Numbered from the stretch's first letter, positions 22,686-32,019 are shown. The stretch is 32,119 nt of DNA from Cereibacter johrii (GCF_001720585.1 NZ_MABH01000144.1:1-32119), one strand, 5' to 3'. The notes: generated by a model not told the origin, from the sequence alone. Numbers and translations are program-made.

Positions 22686-25150
22686 CGAAGTTGTCAGGTC
22701 AGGAGCTGCATGCCGAACTCTCGCGGCGCGCCTTCCTGAGCTATACGGCGGCGGTGGGGGCTCTCGGTCTCTGCGGCACCTCGCTCCTCGCGCAGGGGGC
22801 CCGCGCGGAAGGTCTCGCCAATGGCGAGGTCATGTCGGGCTGCCACTGGGGCGTGTTCAAGGCCCGGGTCGAGAACGGCCGCGCCGTGGCCTTCGAGCCC
22901 TGGGACAAGGATCCCGCGCCGTCGCACCAGCTGCCGGGCGTGCTCGATTCGATCTATTCGCCCACGCGGATCAAATATCCGATGGTGCGCCGCGAGTTCC
23001 TCGAGAAGGGCGTGAACGCCGATCGCTCGACCCGCGGCAACGGCGACTTCGTCCGCGTCACCTGGGATGAGGCGCTCGACCTCGTGGCCCGCGAGCTGAA
23101 GCGCGTTCAGGAAAGCTACGGCCCCACCGGCACCTTCGGCGGCTCCTACGGCTGGAAGAGCCCGGGCCGGCTGCACAATTGTCAGGTCCTCATGCGCCGC
23201 GCGCTGAATCTGGCGGGCGGGGTCGTGAACTCGTCGGGCGACTATTCGACGGCGGCCGCGCAGATCATCATGCCGCATGTCATGGGCACGCTCGAGGTCT
23301 ACGAGCAGCAGACCGCCTGGCCCGTGGTGGTGGAGAACACCGATCTCATGGTCTTCTGGGCCGCCGACCCGATGAAGACCAACGAGATCGGCTGGGTGAT
23401 CCCCGACCATGGCGCCTATGCCGGCATGAAGGCCCTGAAGGAGAAGGGCACCAGGGTCATCTGCATCAACCCCGTGCGCACCGAGACGGCCGACTATTTC
23501 GGCGCCGACGTCGTGTCGCCCCGGCCGCAGACCGACGTGGCGCTGATGCTCGGCATGGCGCACACGCTCTACAGCGAAGACCTGCACGACAAGGACTTCC
23601 TCGAGAACTGCACCACGGGCTTCGACCTCTTCGCGGCCTACCTGACCGGCGAAAGCGACGGCACGCCCAAGACGGCCGAATGGGCCGCCGAGATCTGCGG
23701 CCTGCCGGCCGAACAGATCAGGGAGCTCGCCCGCAGCTTCGTGGCGGGCCGGACGATGCTCGCCGCGGGCTGGTCGATCCAGCGGATGCACCATGGCGAA
23801 CAGGCGCACTGGATGCTCGTGACGCTGGCCTCGATGATCGGCCAGATCGGTCTGCCGGGCGGCGGCTTCGGCCTCAGCTACCATTATTCGAACGGCGGCT
23901 CGCCCACGAGCGACGGCCCGGCGCTGGGCGGGATCTCGGACGGCGGCAAGGCGGTCGAAGGCGCGGCCTGGCTGTCGGAGAGCGGCACGACCTCGATCCC
24001 CTGCGCCCGCGTGGTGGACATGCTGCTCAATCCCGGCGGCGAGTTCCAGTTCAACGGCGCCACGGCGACCTATCCCGACGTGAAGCTGGCCTACTGGGCG
24101 GGCGGCAACCCCTTCGCGCACCACCAGGACCGCAACCGGATGCTCAAGGCCTGGGAAAAGCTCGAGACCTTCATCGTGCAGGACTTCCAGTGGACCGCCA
24201 CCGCGCGCCACGCCGACATCGTCCTGCCGGCGACGACCTCCTACGAGCGCAACGACATCGAGTCGGTGGGCGACTATTCGAACCGCGCCATCCTCGCGAT
24301 GAAGAAGGTGGTCGATCCGCTCTACGAGGCCCGGTCGGATTACGACATCTTCGCAGCCCTGGCCGAGCGCCTGGGCAAGGGCGCGGAATTCACCGAAGGC
24401 CGCGACGAGATGGGCTGGATCAGCTCGTTCTACGAGGCTGCGGTGAAGCAGGCGGAGTTCAAGAACGTGGCGATGCCGTCGTTCGAGGACTTCTGGTCGG
24501 AAGGGATCGTCGAATTCCCGATCACCGAGGGCGCTAATTTCGTCCGCTATGCCGACTTCCGCGAGGATCCGCTGTTCAACCCGCTTGGCACACCCTCGGG
24601 CCTGATCGAGATCTACTCGAAGAACATCGAGAAGATGGGCTATGACGATTGCCCGGCCCATCCGACCTGGATGGAACCGGCCGAGCGTCTCGGCGGGGCA
24701 GGGGCGAAATATCCGCTCCATGTCGTGGCGAGCCACCCGAAGTCGCGGCTGCACTCGCAACTGAACGGCACCTCGCTGCGCGACCTCTATGCGGTGGCGG
24801 GGCACGAACCCTGCCTCATCAACCCCGCCGATGCGGCTGCGCGCGGCATCGCGGACGGCGATGTGCTGCGGGTGTTCAACGACCGCGGGCAGATCCTCGT
24901 GGGCGCGAAGGTCAGCGACGCGGTGATGCCGGGCGCGATCCAGATCTACGAGGGCGGCTGGTACGACCCGCTCGATCCCTCGGAGGAGGGCACGCTCGAC
25001 AAATACGGCGACGTGAACGTGCTGTCGCTCGACGTCGGCACCTCGAAGCTGGCGCAGGGCAACTGCGGCCAGACCATCCTCGCGGATGTCGAGAAATATG
25101 CGGGCGCGCCGGTGACGGTGACCGTGTTCGACACGCCGAAGGGCGCCTGA
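22682..25150 (+). CDS. dorA: DMSO/TMAO reductase catalytic subunit DorA
   Basis: An 822-residue molybdoenzyme precursor that reduces DMSO to dimethyl sulfide, and TMAO, in the periplasm as a terminal oxidase of anaerobic respiration. Residues 1-42 form a Tat leader (SRRAFLSY at 14-21, cleavage after GARA). The mature protein carries the molybdenum-ligand serine S189 (S147 mature) in GDYST and the active-site tyrosine Y156 (Y114 mature) in YGWKS. No CxxC cluster for an iron-sulfur centre is present, as in this soluble single-subunit class. The start at 22682 overlaps the dorB stop, with AAGGAAAG upstream. Downstream moeA and moaA supply cofactor. Confidence 0.98.
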   Translation: MTKLSGQELHAELSRRAFLSYTAAVGALGLCGTSLLAQGARAEGLANGEVMSGCHWGVFKARVENGRAVAFEPWDKDPAPSHQLPGVLDSIYSPTRIKYPMVRREFLEKGVNADRSTRGNGDFVRVTWDEALDLVARELKRVQESYGPTGTFGGSYGWKSPGRLHNCQVLMRRALNLAGGVVNSSGDYSTAAAQIIMPHVMGTLEVYEQQTAWPVVVENTDLMVFWAADPMKTNEIGWVIPDHGAYAGMKALKEKGTRVICINPVRTETADYFGADVVSPRPQTDVALMLGMAHTLYSEDLHDKDFLENCTTGFDLFAAYLTGESDGTPKTAEWAAEICGLPAEQIRELARSFVAGRTMLAAGWSIQRMHHGEQAHWMLVTLASMIGQIGLPGGGFGLSYHYSNGGSPTSDGPALGGISDGGKAVEGAAWLSESGTTSIPCARVVDMLLNPGGEFQFNGATATYPDVKLAYWAGGNPFAHHQDRNRMLKAWEKLETFIVQDFQWTATARHADIVLPATTSYERNDIESVGDYSNRAILAMKKVVDPLYEARSDYDIFAALAERLGKGAEFTEGRDEMGWISSFYEAAVKQAEFKNVAMPSFEDFWSEGIVEFPITEGANFVRYADFREDPLFNPLGTPSGLIEIYSKNIEKMGYDDCPAHPTWMEPAERLGGAGAKYPLHVVASHPKSRLHSQLNGTSLRDLYAVAGHEPCLINPADAAARGIADGDVLRVFNDRGQILVGAKVSDAVMPGAIQIYEGGWYDPLDPSEEGTLDKYGDVNVLSLDVGTSKLAQGNCGQTILADVEKYAGAPVTVTVFDTPKGA

Positions 25151-25153
25151 GGC

Positions 25154-25221
25154 GCCCCGGCCGGGGCGGCGGTTCCGCCGCCGCCTCACCTTCCCGGCCC
25201 TGCACCCGCTGCCGGGCCGGG
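25154..25221 (+). terminator. Hairpin cluster after dorA
   Basis: Three consecutive palindromes follow the dorA stop: GCCCCGGCCGGGGC (25154-25167), GGCGGCGG-TT-CCGCCGCC (25165-25182, overlapping the first) and CCCGGCCC/GGGCCGGG with a 13-base loop (25193-25221). None has a T-run. They may stabilise the dorCBA transcript end or reduce read-through into moeA rather than terminate cleanly. Confidence 0.5.
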
Positions 25222-25280
25222 ACTTGTGACATCACCCGCTTCGGTGGCGAAAGCCGCCGCCGCACCCGAGGAGACAGCCG

Positions 25281-26513
25281 GTGTCCGCCGAGACCACGCC
25301 TCCGCCGATGCTCGACATCGAGGCCGCAAGCCGGCTCGCCCGCGCGCTCGTCTCGCCGATCGCCGAGGCCGAGACCGTCCCGCTCGCGCAGGCGCCGGGC
25401 CGGGTCGCCGCGCGCAGGATCGCGGCGCCGCGGGCCCTGCCTGCGGCCGACCGCTCCGCCATGGACGGGTTCGCCCTGCTGGCCGCCGATCGGGGCGAGG
25501 GCGGCACTCTTCCCGTGGCGGGCACCGTCGCCGCCGGAGACCCGCGCCGCGCCTTGCCCGAAGGGGCGAGCCTGCGCATCTTCACCGGCGCCTTTCTGCC
25601 CGAGGGCGCCGATACCGTCGTGCCGGTCGAGGACTGCCTCGAGGAGGGCGGCCGGCTCCGCCTCCGCCATCCCGTGAAGGCCGGCTGCCACGTCCGCCGC
25701 GCCGGCAGCGAGCAGCCCGAAGGGGGCACGCTCCTGCGCGCCGGGGCGCGGGTTCGCCCGCAGCATGTGGGCCTGCTGGCCGCGAACGGGATCGGCCGGC
25801 TGGCCGTCGTGCGGCGTCCGCGTCTGGGCATCCTGTCGACGGGTGACGAGCTCGGCCGGGACGGGCAGGGCCCCGAGGGCATCCCGGACAGCAATCGCCC
25901 CATGCTGATCGCCTTGGCCCAGGCCGCCGGCGCCGAGGTCGAGGATCTGGGGATCCTCCCCGACGAGTGCGCCGCCACCGTTGCACGGCTGCGCGCGCTC
26001 TGCGGGCGCCACGATCTGCTCGTGACCTCCGGTGCCGTCTCGATGGGTGGTCGCGACCATCTGCGTCCCGCGCTCGAAGAGGCGGGCGGCACGGTCGAGG
26101 GCTGGCGCGTGGCGCTGAAACCGGGCAAGCCCGTGCTGTTCGGTCGCCTCGGCCCGACCGCCGTCACCGCGCTGCCCGGCCATCCGCTCGCGGCCTTCGT
26201 CACCTTCCACCTCTTCGTCGCGGCCCAGATCGCGCAGATGCTGCACGCGCCCTGGACGCCCCTCTTCACCGAACCCGCGCGGGCGGGCTTCGACGGCAGC
26301 CGCAAACCGGGCCGTGCCGAGGTAGTGCCGGTGCGGATGGGCCACGGTCAGCTGCAGGGCGTGCCGATCCTCCGCCGGCTGGGAGAGGGCGGTTCCGGCT
26401 CGCTCTATCCTCTGGCCGAGGCGGACGGTCTCGCCCTCATTCCCTCCGACGTCGACCGCATTCGCTCGGGCGACCGGCTCCTCTGGCACCGGTTCGCCTG
26501 CGGGCGGGGCTGA
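25281..26513 (+). CDS. moeA: Molybdopterin molybdotransferase MoeA
   Basis: A 410-residue cytoplasmic enzyme that inserts molybdate into adenylated molybdopterin, the last step to the basic molybdenum cofactor. Motifs: DRSAMDGFA (about 57-65), TGAFLPEGADTVVPVED, the MoCF/MogA-like domain ILSTGDEL, DSNRPML, TSGAVSMGGRD and ALKPGKPVLFG, and ALPGHPLAAF. The length is normal for MoeA. The start is GTG 25281 with GAGGAG 7 bases before it; no upstream in-frame ATG fits. It lies 130 bases after dorA on the same strand, and 56 bases before moaA, so cofactor supply is linked to DMSO reductase expression. Confidence 0.95.
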   Translation: MSAETTPPPMLDIEAASRLARALVSPIAEAETVPLAQAPGRVAARRIAAPRALPAADRSAMDGFALLAADRGEGGTLPVAGTVAAGDPRRALPEGASLRIFTGAFLPEGADTVVPVEDCLEEGGRLRLRHPVKAGCHVRRAGSEQPEGGTLLRAGARVRPQHVGLLAANGIGRLAVVRRPRLGILSTGDELGRDGQGPEGIPDSNRPMLIALAQAAGAEVEDLGILPDECAATVARLRALCGRHDLLVTSGAVSMGGRDHLRPALEEAGGTVEGWRVALKPGKPVLFGRLGPTAVTALPGHPLAAFVTFHLFVAAQIAQMLHAPWTPLFTEPARAGFDGSRKPGRAEVVPVRMGHGQLQGVPILRRLGEGGSGSLYPLAEADGLALIPSDVDRIRSGDRLLWHRFACGRG

Positions 26514-26569
26514 TCCCGTGATCCCCCGGCCCGCCTCTTTTCCGCCTGCCGATCCCCAAGGATGTCGCC

Positions 26570-27586
26570 ATGCTCCATGATCCCCTTGTCCCGCTCAGCG
26601 ACAGTTTCGGCCGCACGGTCACCTACCTGCGCGTCTCGGTCACCGACCGTTGCGACCTGCGCTGCACCTACTGCATGTCCGAGCACACGAGCTTCATGCC
26701 GAAGTGCGAGCTGCTGACGCTCGAGGAGCTCGACCGGCTGGTGAGCGCCTTCGTCGATCTGGGCGTGCGCAAGCTGCGCGTCACCGGGGGCGAGCCGCTC
26801 GTGCGGCGCGGCATCATGACCTTCTTCCGGGCGATGGGGCGGCATGTGCGCTCGGGCGCGCTGAAGGAGCTCACGCTCACCACGAACGGCACGCTGCTCG
26901 CCCGCCATGCGGCCGAGCTTGCGGACTGCGGCGTGAAGCGGGTCAATGTCTCGCTCGACACGCTCGACCCTGCGAAATACGGCCGGATCACCCGATGGGG
27001 CCGGCTCGAGAATGTGCTGGGCGGGATTGCCGCCGCGCAGGCCGCGGGCCTCAGGGTCAAGATCAACACGGTGGCGCTGCGCGGCTTCAACGAGGACGAG
27101 CTGTTCCGTCTCGTGGACTGGTGCGCGGATCGGGGCTGCGATCTCACCTTCATCGAGGTCATGCCGATGGGCGAGTTCGGGGTCGAGGACCGGCTTGCGC
27201 AGTTCTGGCCGCTGAGCGCGCTGCGCGCCGAACTCGAGACCCGCTACCGGCTCGCCGACATGGCGCTCTCGACCGGCGGCCCCGCCTCTTATGTCCGGGT
27301 GGCCGAGACCGGCCAGACGATCGGTTTCATCCGCCCGCTCAGCCACAATTTCTGTGCCACCTGCAACCGCGTGCGCCTGAGTTGCCGGGGCGAGCTCTAC
27401 ACCTGCCTCGGCACCGAGGGATCGAGCGACCTGCGCCCGGCGCTCCGCGACGGCGAGGCGGGCCTCGGGCTCTATGCGGCCATTCAAGCCGCGCTGCGCC
27501 TGAAACCCGCGGGCCATGCCTTCGGCTATCTCGCGGGCGGCGTGCAGGGCGCGATGGCCCGCGGCATGAACCATACCGGCGGCTGA
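26570..27586 (+). CDS. moaA: GTP 3',8-cyclase MoaA
   Basis: A 338-residue radical SAM enzyme for the first step of molybdopterin synthesis, converting GTP to 3',8-cyclo-dihydro-GTP. The SAM cluster cysteines are C28, C32 and C35 (CDLRCTYC). The second cluster is C262-x2-C265-x13-C279. GGEPLVR and TTNGTLL are radical-SAM core motifs, and the C-terminus ends in Gly-Gly (MNHTGG), which MoaA needs for activity. AAGGATG precedes ATG 26570. The moaC gene for the next step is not in the window. The pairing of moeA-moaA with dor suggests a second, DMSO-linked copy or the main copy; a genome view would tell. Confidence 0.96.
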   Translation: MLHDPLVPLSDSFGRTVTYLRVSVTDRCDLRCTYCMSEHTSFMPKCELLTLEELDRLVSAFVDLGVRKLRVTGGEPLVRRGIMTFFRAMGRHVRSGALKELTLTTNGTLLARHAAELADCGVKRVNVSLDTLDPAKYGRITRWGRLENVLGGIAAAQAAGLRVKINTVALRGFNEDELFRLVDWCADRGCDLTFIEVMPMGEFGVEDRLAQFWPLSALRAELETRYRLADMALSTGGPASYVRVAETGQTIGFIRPLSHNFCATCNRVRLSCRGELYTCLGTEGSSDLRPALRDGEAGLGLYAAIQAALRLKPAGHAFGYLAGGVQGAMARGMNHTGG

Positions 27587-27603
27587 TCGCAGGATCCGCG
27601 GCG

Positions 27604-27640
27604 GCAGGCGGCGGCCCCGGCCCGCTTGCGGCCGCCCTGC
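27604..27640 (+). terminator. Imperfect GC hairpin after moaA
   Basis: GCAGG pairs with CCTGC and GCGGCC with GGCCGC, with a 2-base bulge and a 13-base loop. It begins 18 bases after the moaA stop. There is no T-run, so it is only a possible transcript end. Confidence 0.35.
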
Positions 27641-27696
27641 GCCCGGGCCCGGCCCGCCCCGTCCGCCTGCGGGAAGCGCGCAAAAGAAATCTCACA

Positions 27697-27714
27697 GTGA
27701 CATGTTTCTGTTGC
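27697..27714 (+). promoter_or_regulatory. Degenerate Pho box candidate upstream of phoX-like gene
   Basis: GTGACAT-GTTT-CTGTTGC has the two 7-base repeats and 4-base spacer of a PhoB box (CTGTCAT-N4-CTGTCAT), with 5 and 4 matches of 7. It lies 51 bases before the start. The match is weak and is proposed mainly because of the gene it precedes. Confidence 0.3.
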
Positions 27715-27764
27715 GCTTCGCGCGTAGCACCGGCCCTGACCGAGCAACGGCCAGGAGAAGACCG

Positions 27765-29744
27765 ATGACCGATCTGCGTCAAAGCCAGATCTTCCGCACC
27801 TCGAAGCTGGAGGAGGCCGACGGGCCCGGCCTCAACCCGACCGCCACTCCCACGATGGGCGACATCATCGCCGCGCGCTTCTCGCGCCGCGGCTTCCTGA
27901 AGGGCTCGATGGCCTCTGCCGCCATCGCGGCGACCGTCTCCCCCGTGGCGCTCCTTGCCGCGGGCGAAGCGCGCGCGCAGGGCGCCTCGGCCTTCAGCTT
28001 CCCCGAGGTCGAGGCCGGCGTCGATGCCGACCACCATGTGGCAGAGGGCTACGATGCCGATGTCCTGCTGCGCTGGGGCGACAAGGTCTTCGCCGACGCG
28101 CCGGAGTTCGATCCGCGGGCCCAGAGCGAGGCGGCGCAGGAGCGCCAGTTCGGCTACAACAACGACTTCGTGGGGTTCATCCCGCTCGACGGGGCGGCCG
28201 ATCGCGGCCTTCTGGTCGTGAACCACGAATATACCAACGAACATCTGATGTTCCCGAACGTTGTCACCCTGCAGGACGGCGAGATGGTGGTGGCCGATGC
28301 CACCGAGGACCGGGCCAACATCGAGATGGCGGCCCACGGCGGCACCGTGATCGAACTGCGCAAGGAGGGCGGCAAGTGGGTGCCGGTGCTCGACGGGCGC
28401 CTGAACCGCCGCATCACCGCCAAGACCCGGATGCAGCTCACCGGTCCCGCGGCAGGTCATGACCGGCTGAAGACCTCGGAAGATGCGTCGGGCACCGAGG
28501 TGCTCGGCACGATCAACAACTGCGCGGGCGGCGTCACCCCGTGGGGCACCTACATCATGGCCGAGGAGAACATCCACGGCTATTTCCTCGGCGAGCTGCC
28601 GGCCGATCACCCGGAGGCGCGCAACCACGAGCGGCTGGGCGTGCCCGGCGCCTCCTACCAGTGGGGCAGGTTCCACAAGCGCTTCGACCTGGGTCAGGAG
28701 CCCAACGAGCCCAACCGCTTCGGCTGGATCGTCGAGGTCGATGTGATGGACCCCGCTTCCGTGCCGAAGAAGCGGACGGCGCTCGGGCGCTTCAAGCACG
28801 AGGGCGCGGAAAGCGTCGTGGCGAAGGACGGGCGCGTCGTCTTCTATCTCGGTGACGACGAGCGCTTCGACTATGTCTACAAGTTCGTCACCGCGGGCCG
28901 CTACAACCCCGACGACCGCGCGGCCAACATGGACCTCCTCGACGAGGGCACGCTCTATGTCGCCCGCTTCGAGGCCGACGGCTCGATGCGGTGGATCCCG
29001 CTCGTCCATGGCGAGGGGCCGCTCACGGCCGAGAACGGCTTCGAGAGCCAGGCCGACGTGCTGATCGAGACGCGCCGCGCGGCGGACCTCCTCGAGGCCA
29101 CGCCCATGGACCGGCCCGAGGACATCCAGCCCAATCCGCAGACCGGCCGCGCCTATGTCATGCTGACCAACAACACCAAGCGCACCGAGGCCAATGCGGC
29201 CAACCCGCGCGTGGAGAATGCCTTCGGCCATATCATCGAGATCCTCGAGGCCGACGGAGACTTCACGGCCACGACCGGCCGGTGGGAGATCCTGCTCCAG
29301 TGCGGCGATCCGTCGGTGGCCGAGGTGGGCGCGACCTTCTCGACCGAGACCACGAAGAACGGCTGGTTCGGCATGCCGGACAATGCCGCGGTGGATGCCG
29401 ACGGCCGCCTGTGGGTCTCGACCGACGGCAACTCGATGGCCGATACCGGGCGGACGGACGGCCTCTGGGCGGTGGACACCGAGGGCGACGCGCGCGGGAC
29501 CTCGCGCCTGTTCTACCGGGTGCCGGTCGGGGCCGAACTCTGCGGCCCTTGCCCGACCGAGGACATGACCACCTTCTTCGTCGCGGTCCAGCATCCGGGC
29601 GACGGCGGCGAGGATTGGGAAGGCCACGGCCGCCTGTCCTACTACGAGGACCTCTCCACCCGCTGGCCGGACTTCCAGGACGACATGCCGGTGCGCCCGG
29701 CCGTCGTCGCGATCACCCGGCAGGGCGGCGGCCGCATCGGCTGA
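27765..29744 (+). CDS. phoX: PhoX-family phosphatase (DUF839), Tat-exported
   Basis: A 659-residue periplasmic protein of the PhoX family, calcium- and iron-dependent phosphatases that free phosphate from organic esters. The Tat signal SRRGFLKGSMA has its twin arginines at 41-42 after a long leader, with probable cleavage after ARA (71). Family blocks include FGYNNDFVGFIPL, LLVVNHEYTNEH, NNCAGGVTPWGTYIMAEEN, GRFKHEGAESVV, YLGDDERFDYVYKFV and, near the end, CGPCPTEDMTTFFVAVQHPGDGG. Together they cover the full-length domain. AGGAG 7 bases before ATG 27765 decides the start over an in-frame ATG at 27702. Enzyme activity is inferred from family; regulation by phosphate is likely but not proven. 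Confidence 0.88.
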   Translation: MTDLRQSQIFRTSKLEEADGPGLNPTATPTMGDIIAARFSRRGFLKGSMASAAIAATVSPVALLAAGEARAQGASAFSFPEVEAGVDADHHVAEGYDADVLLRWGDKVFADAPEFDPRAQSEAAQERQFGYNNDFVGFIPLDGAADRGLLVVNHEYTNEHLMFPNVVTLQDGEMVVADATEDRANIEMAAHGGTVIELRKEGGKWVPVLDGRLNRRITAKTRMQLTGPAAGHDRLKTSEDASGTEVLGTINNCAGGVTPWGTYIMAEENIHGYFLGELPADHPEARNHERLGVPGASYQWGRFHKRFDLGQEPNEPNRFGWIVEVDVMDPASVPKKRTALGRFKHEGAESVVAKDGRVVFYLGDDERFDYVYKFVTAGRYNPDDRAANMDLLDEGTLYVARFEADGSMRWIPLVHGEGPLTAENGFESQADVLIETRRAADLLEATPMDRPEDIQPNPQTGRAYVMLTNNTKRTEANAANPRVENAFGHIIEILEADGDFTATTGRWEILLQCGDPSVAEVGATFSTETTKNGWFGMPDNAAVDADGRLWVSTDGNSMADTGRTDGLWAVDTEGDARGTSRLFYRVPVGAELCGPCPTEDMTTFFVAVQHPGDGGEDWEGHGRLSYYEDLSTRWPDFQDDMPVRPAVVAITRQGGGRIG

Positions 29745-29771
29745 CGCCGGAGGCCCCCGCTGGCCGGAACG

Positions 29772-29798
29772 GAGGCGGGCCCCAGGGCCCGCCTCTTT
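29772..29798 (+). terminator. Rho-independent terminator after phoX
   Basis: GAGGCGGGCCC and GGGCCCGCCTC form a perfect 11-base stem with only CA between (in practice a 4-base or larger loop), followed by TTT. It begins 27 bases after the stop codon and is the clearest terminator in the window. Confidence 0.8.
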
Positions 29799-30024
29799 CG
29801 ATCCGCCATAAGAACCCCTTGCGGCGAAGCCCTTGCGATCCGCGCCTCCCCCGGAGCCGACGGCAAGGAGGCCCCGATCGGAGATGTCCGCCTGCGGAAG
29901 CGGAGCCGCCCCTCTCACCCACCTCGCGCAGGCGGTCGCCGCCTTCGCGGGAAACCACAGGCCCAGACCTGCGGCGCGCGATCCTGCGCCGCGCCCGTCC
30001 CGCGGCGACGGCCTCCCTCCGCGG

Positions 30025-30903
30025 TCAAGCCTCGCCTTCGATGAACGGCTTTCGCGTGCGCAGTTCGGCCGCGACGAAGTCCAGAAACACCCGCACCCGG
30101 GCCGAGTGGCGCAATTCCCGATGGGTGAGGAGCCAGAGATCGGCCGCAAATTCCGGAAGCGGGTCGGACAGCCGCACGAGATCCTCGCGCCGGTCGCCGA
30201 TGAAGCAGGGCAGGTGGCCCTGGCCGATCCCCGAGGCGATGGCTTCCGCGAGACCGCTCAGGCTGTTCAGCCGGTAGACCACGCGGTCGGCCGGCACCCG
30301 CGCGCGCTCGGCCTTCACCACCGGCAGCGCGGCGAAGGTCTCGTTCAGCGAGACCCAGGGGACAGCGGCCCCGGCCCCGCGCGGGCCGTAGAGCGCCCAG
30401 CCGATGCGGGCAGCCCGCCGGCCGACCAGCGCCTCGGGCGGCGTGTCGGTGGCGCGGATCGCCACGTCCGCGTCGCGCTTGGAAAGGTTCAGCGCCGCAT
30501 CCGCGATCACCACATCGAGCCGCACCTCGGGACACTGGCGCTGGAAGGCCGCGAAGATCGGCGTCAGCAGATGCACCAGCAGGGCCTCGCTGGTCGTGAT
30601 CCGCAACTCGCCCGCGGGCTGGATCTCCTGCCCGGCGAGACGGCGGGTGAAGGCCGCGATGTCGCCATCGACCCGCTCCGCCAGCGCCACCATCTCTTCG
30701 CCCGCGGGGGTGGCCGCGTAGCCGGTGCGGTGGCGCTCGAAGAGGAGGGTGCCCAGGCGCTCCTCGATCTGGCCCAGACGCCGGAAGGCGGTGGAATGGG
30801 CGATGCCCAGCGCCGCTGCCGCCCCCGTGAGGCCGCCCGCCTCGGCCACGGCCTTCACCAGCCGGAAGTCGTCCCATGCCAGGGTGCGGAAGGGATCGGC
30901 CAT
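30025..30903 (-). CDS. LysR family transcriptional regulator
   Basis: A 292-residue regulator. Residues about 9-68 form the helix-turn-helix (DDFRLVKAVAEAGGLTGAAA, IAHSTAFRRLGQIEERLG, LFERHRTGYAATPAG), and about 95-290 the periplasmic-binding-protein-like effector domain. ATG 30903 is chosen because GAGGG lies 9 bases upstream and the HTH is then at its usual distance from the start. It is divergent from the dioxygenase gene across a 160-base spacer that holds nested inverted repeats, the usual LysR arrangement. It probably controls that gene in response to a quinone- or phenol-like compound, which is inference. Confidence 0.93.
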   Translation of the reverse strand: MADPFRTLAWDDFRLVKAVAEAGGLTGAAAALGIAHSTAFRRLGQIEERLGTLLFERHRTGYAATPAGEEMVALAERVDGDIAAFTRRLAGQEIQPAGELRITTSEALLVHLLTPIFAAFQRQCPEVRLDVVIADAALNLSKRDADVAIRATDTPPEALVGRRAARIGWALYGPRGAGAAVPWVSLNETFAALPVVKAERARVPADRVVYRLNSLSGLAEAIASGIGQGHLPCFIGDRREDLVRLSDPLPEFAADLWLLTHRELRHSARVRVFLDFVAAELRTRKPFIEGEA

Positions 30904-30931
30904 GGAGATTGCCCTCGCAGTCTGTGCTTCG

Positions 30932-30980
30932 GCGCAAGAAGGATGCCACTGATGCAAGGTTAGTCTTGCGCGGATGCAAT
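30932..30980. promoter_or_regulatory. Nested repeats, candidate LysR operator
   Basis: GCGCAAGA (30932-30939) and TCTTGCGC (30964-30971) are perfect inverted repeats. Inside lies a second one, GCAAG-GTTAGT-CTTGC (30954-30969), and GATGCAA is repeated directly at 30951 and 30973, two helical turns apart. They sit between the divergent starts, 29 bases upstream of the LysR start. Confidence 0.6.
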
Positions 30981-31063
30981 GGGAAGCGGGGTGACGCGGC
31001 GGCCGGCTTTCCCCATCTTCCTGTCAACGCGAAGGGGCCGCCCCGGCCCCGAGGAGGATCGAA

Positions 31064-31993
31064 ATGACCCAAGGCCTGCACCATGTCACCGCCATCTCCG
31101 GCCCGGCCCGCCGCAACCTCGACTTCTATACCCGCAAGCTCGGGCTGCGCCTCGTCAAGAAGACGGTGAACTTCGACGACCCCGGCAGCTACCACCTCTA
31201 TTACGGCAATGACGCGGCCGGGCCCGGCAGCCTGCTCACCTTCTTCCCGTGGGAGCAGGCGGCTCCCGGTCGGGCCGGGATCGGCGAGACCCAGGAGACG
31301 CGCTTCCTCGTTCCCGAGGCCGCCATCGGCTTCTGGACCCACCGGCTGATCTCCGAAGCCGTCCCGCACGAGGCGCCCGTCCGGCTCTTCGGCGAGACCG
31401 TGCTGGCCTTCCGTGACCCCGACGGCATGCGGCTCGCGCTCGTGGGCGTGCCGGGGATCGAGGGCGAGCCTGCCGCGGGCACCGGAGAGATCCCGGCCGA
31501 GGCCGCCATCCGCGGCCTGCATGGCGTGAGCCTCCTCCTGCGCGAGGCGGGCGCCACCGGCGCGATCCTGACCGACGTCCTCGGCTTCACCGAGGCCGGG
31601 CGCGAGGGAACCGTCCTGCGCTACCGCTCGGGCAGCGGGATCGGCGGTCTCGTGGATATCCGCGAGGCGGGCGAGTTCCTTCCGGGCCGCATGGGAGCGG
31701 GGTCGGTCCATCACATCGCCTTCCGCGCCGCCGACGATGCGGAGCAGGCGGCGATGCGGGCGCGGCTGGCCGAGACCCACCGGCTGCGGACGACCGAGCA
31801 GCAGGACCGGAACTATTTCCGCTCGCTCTATTTCCGCGAGCCGGGCGGCGTCCTGTTCGAGATCGCGACCGACGGCCCCGGCTTCACGGTCGACGAGCCG
31901 CTGGCCGATCTCGGGCGCGGGCTGAAGCTGCCGGCGCAATACGAGCCCTACCGGCAGGAGATCGAGGCCCGGCTGCCGGCCCTCACCGACTGA
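31064..31993 (+). CDS. VOC-family ring-cleaving dioxygenase (MhqO/PcpA-like)
   Basis: A 309-residue protein with two vicinal-oxygen-chelate modules, resembling hydroquinone-type extradiol dioxygenases. The N-terminal GLHHVTAISG supplies H7. The second half supplies H217 in GSVHHIAFR and E266 in PGGVLFEIATD. This H/H/E triad has nearly the spacing of the iron ligands of PcpA (His11, His227, Glu276, from memory). YTRKLGLRLVKKTVNFDDP is typical of the MhqO/YkcA group. GAGGAGG just upstream supports ATG 31064. It is divergent from a LysR gene, fitting induction by quinones or hydroquinones. The substrate is not shown by the sequence, and some members act in thiol/quinone stress rather than catabolism. 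Confidence 0.9.
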   Translation: MTQGLHHVTAISGPARRNLDFYTRKLGLRLVKKTVNFDDPGSYHLYYGNDAAGPGSLLTFFPWEQAAPGRAGIGETQETRFLVPEAAIGFWTHRLISEAVPHEAPVRLFGETVLAFRDPDGMRLALVGVPGIEGEPAAGTGEIPAEAAIRGLHGVSLLLREAGATGAILTDVLGFTEAGREGTVLRYRSGSGIGGLVDIREAGEFLPGRMGAGSVHHIAFRAADDAEQAAMRARLAETHRLRTTEQQDRNYFRSLYFREPGGVLFEIATDGPGFTVDEPLADLGRGLKLPAQYEPYRQEIEARLPALTD

Positions 31994-32003
31994 CGGGATC
32001 CGA

Positions 32004-32019
32004 AGGCGCCGCGGCGCCT
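32004..32019 (+). terminator. Palindrome after dioxygenase gene
   Basis: AGGCGCCGCGGCGCCT is a perfect 16-base palindrome, 10 bases after the stop codon. No T-run follows; it is a possible transcript end. Confidence 0.4.

Noticed and set aside
22682-25150. Iron-sulfur cluster in DorA
   Set aside because: No CxxC-type N-terminal motif after the Tat leader; consistent with the single-subunit reductase class with only the Mo cofactor.
22694-25189. Minus-strand open frame of 831 codons opposite dorA
   Set aside because: Exact mirror of dorA, which is unambiguous; low-complexity composition and no ribosome site.
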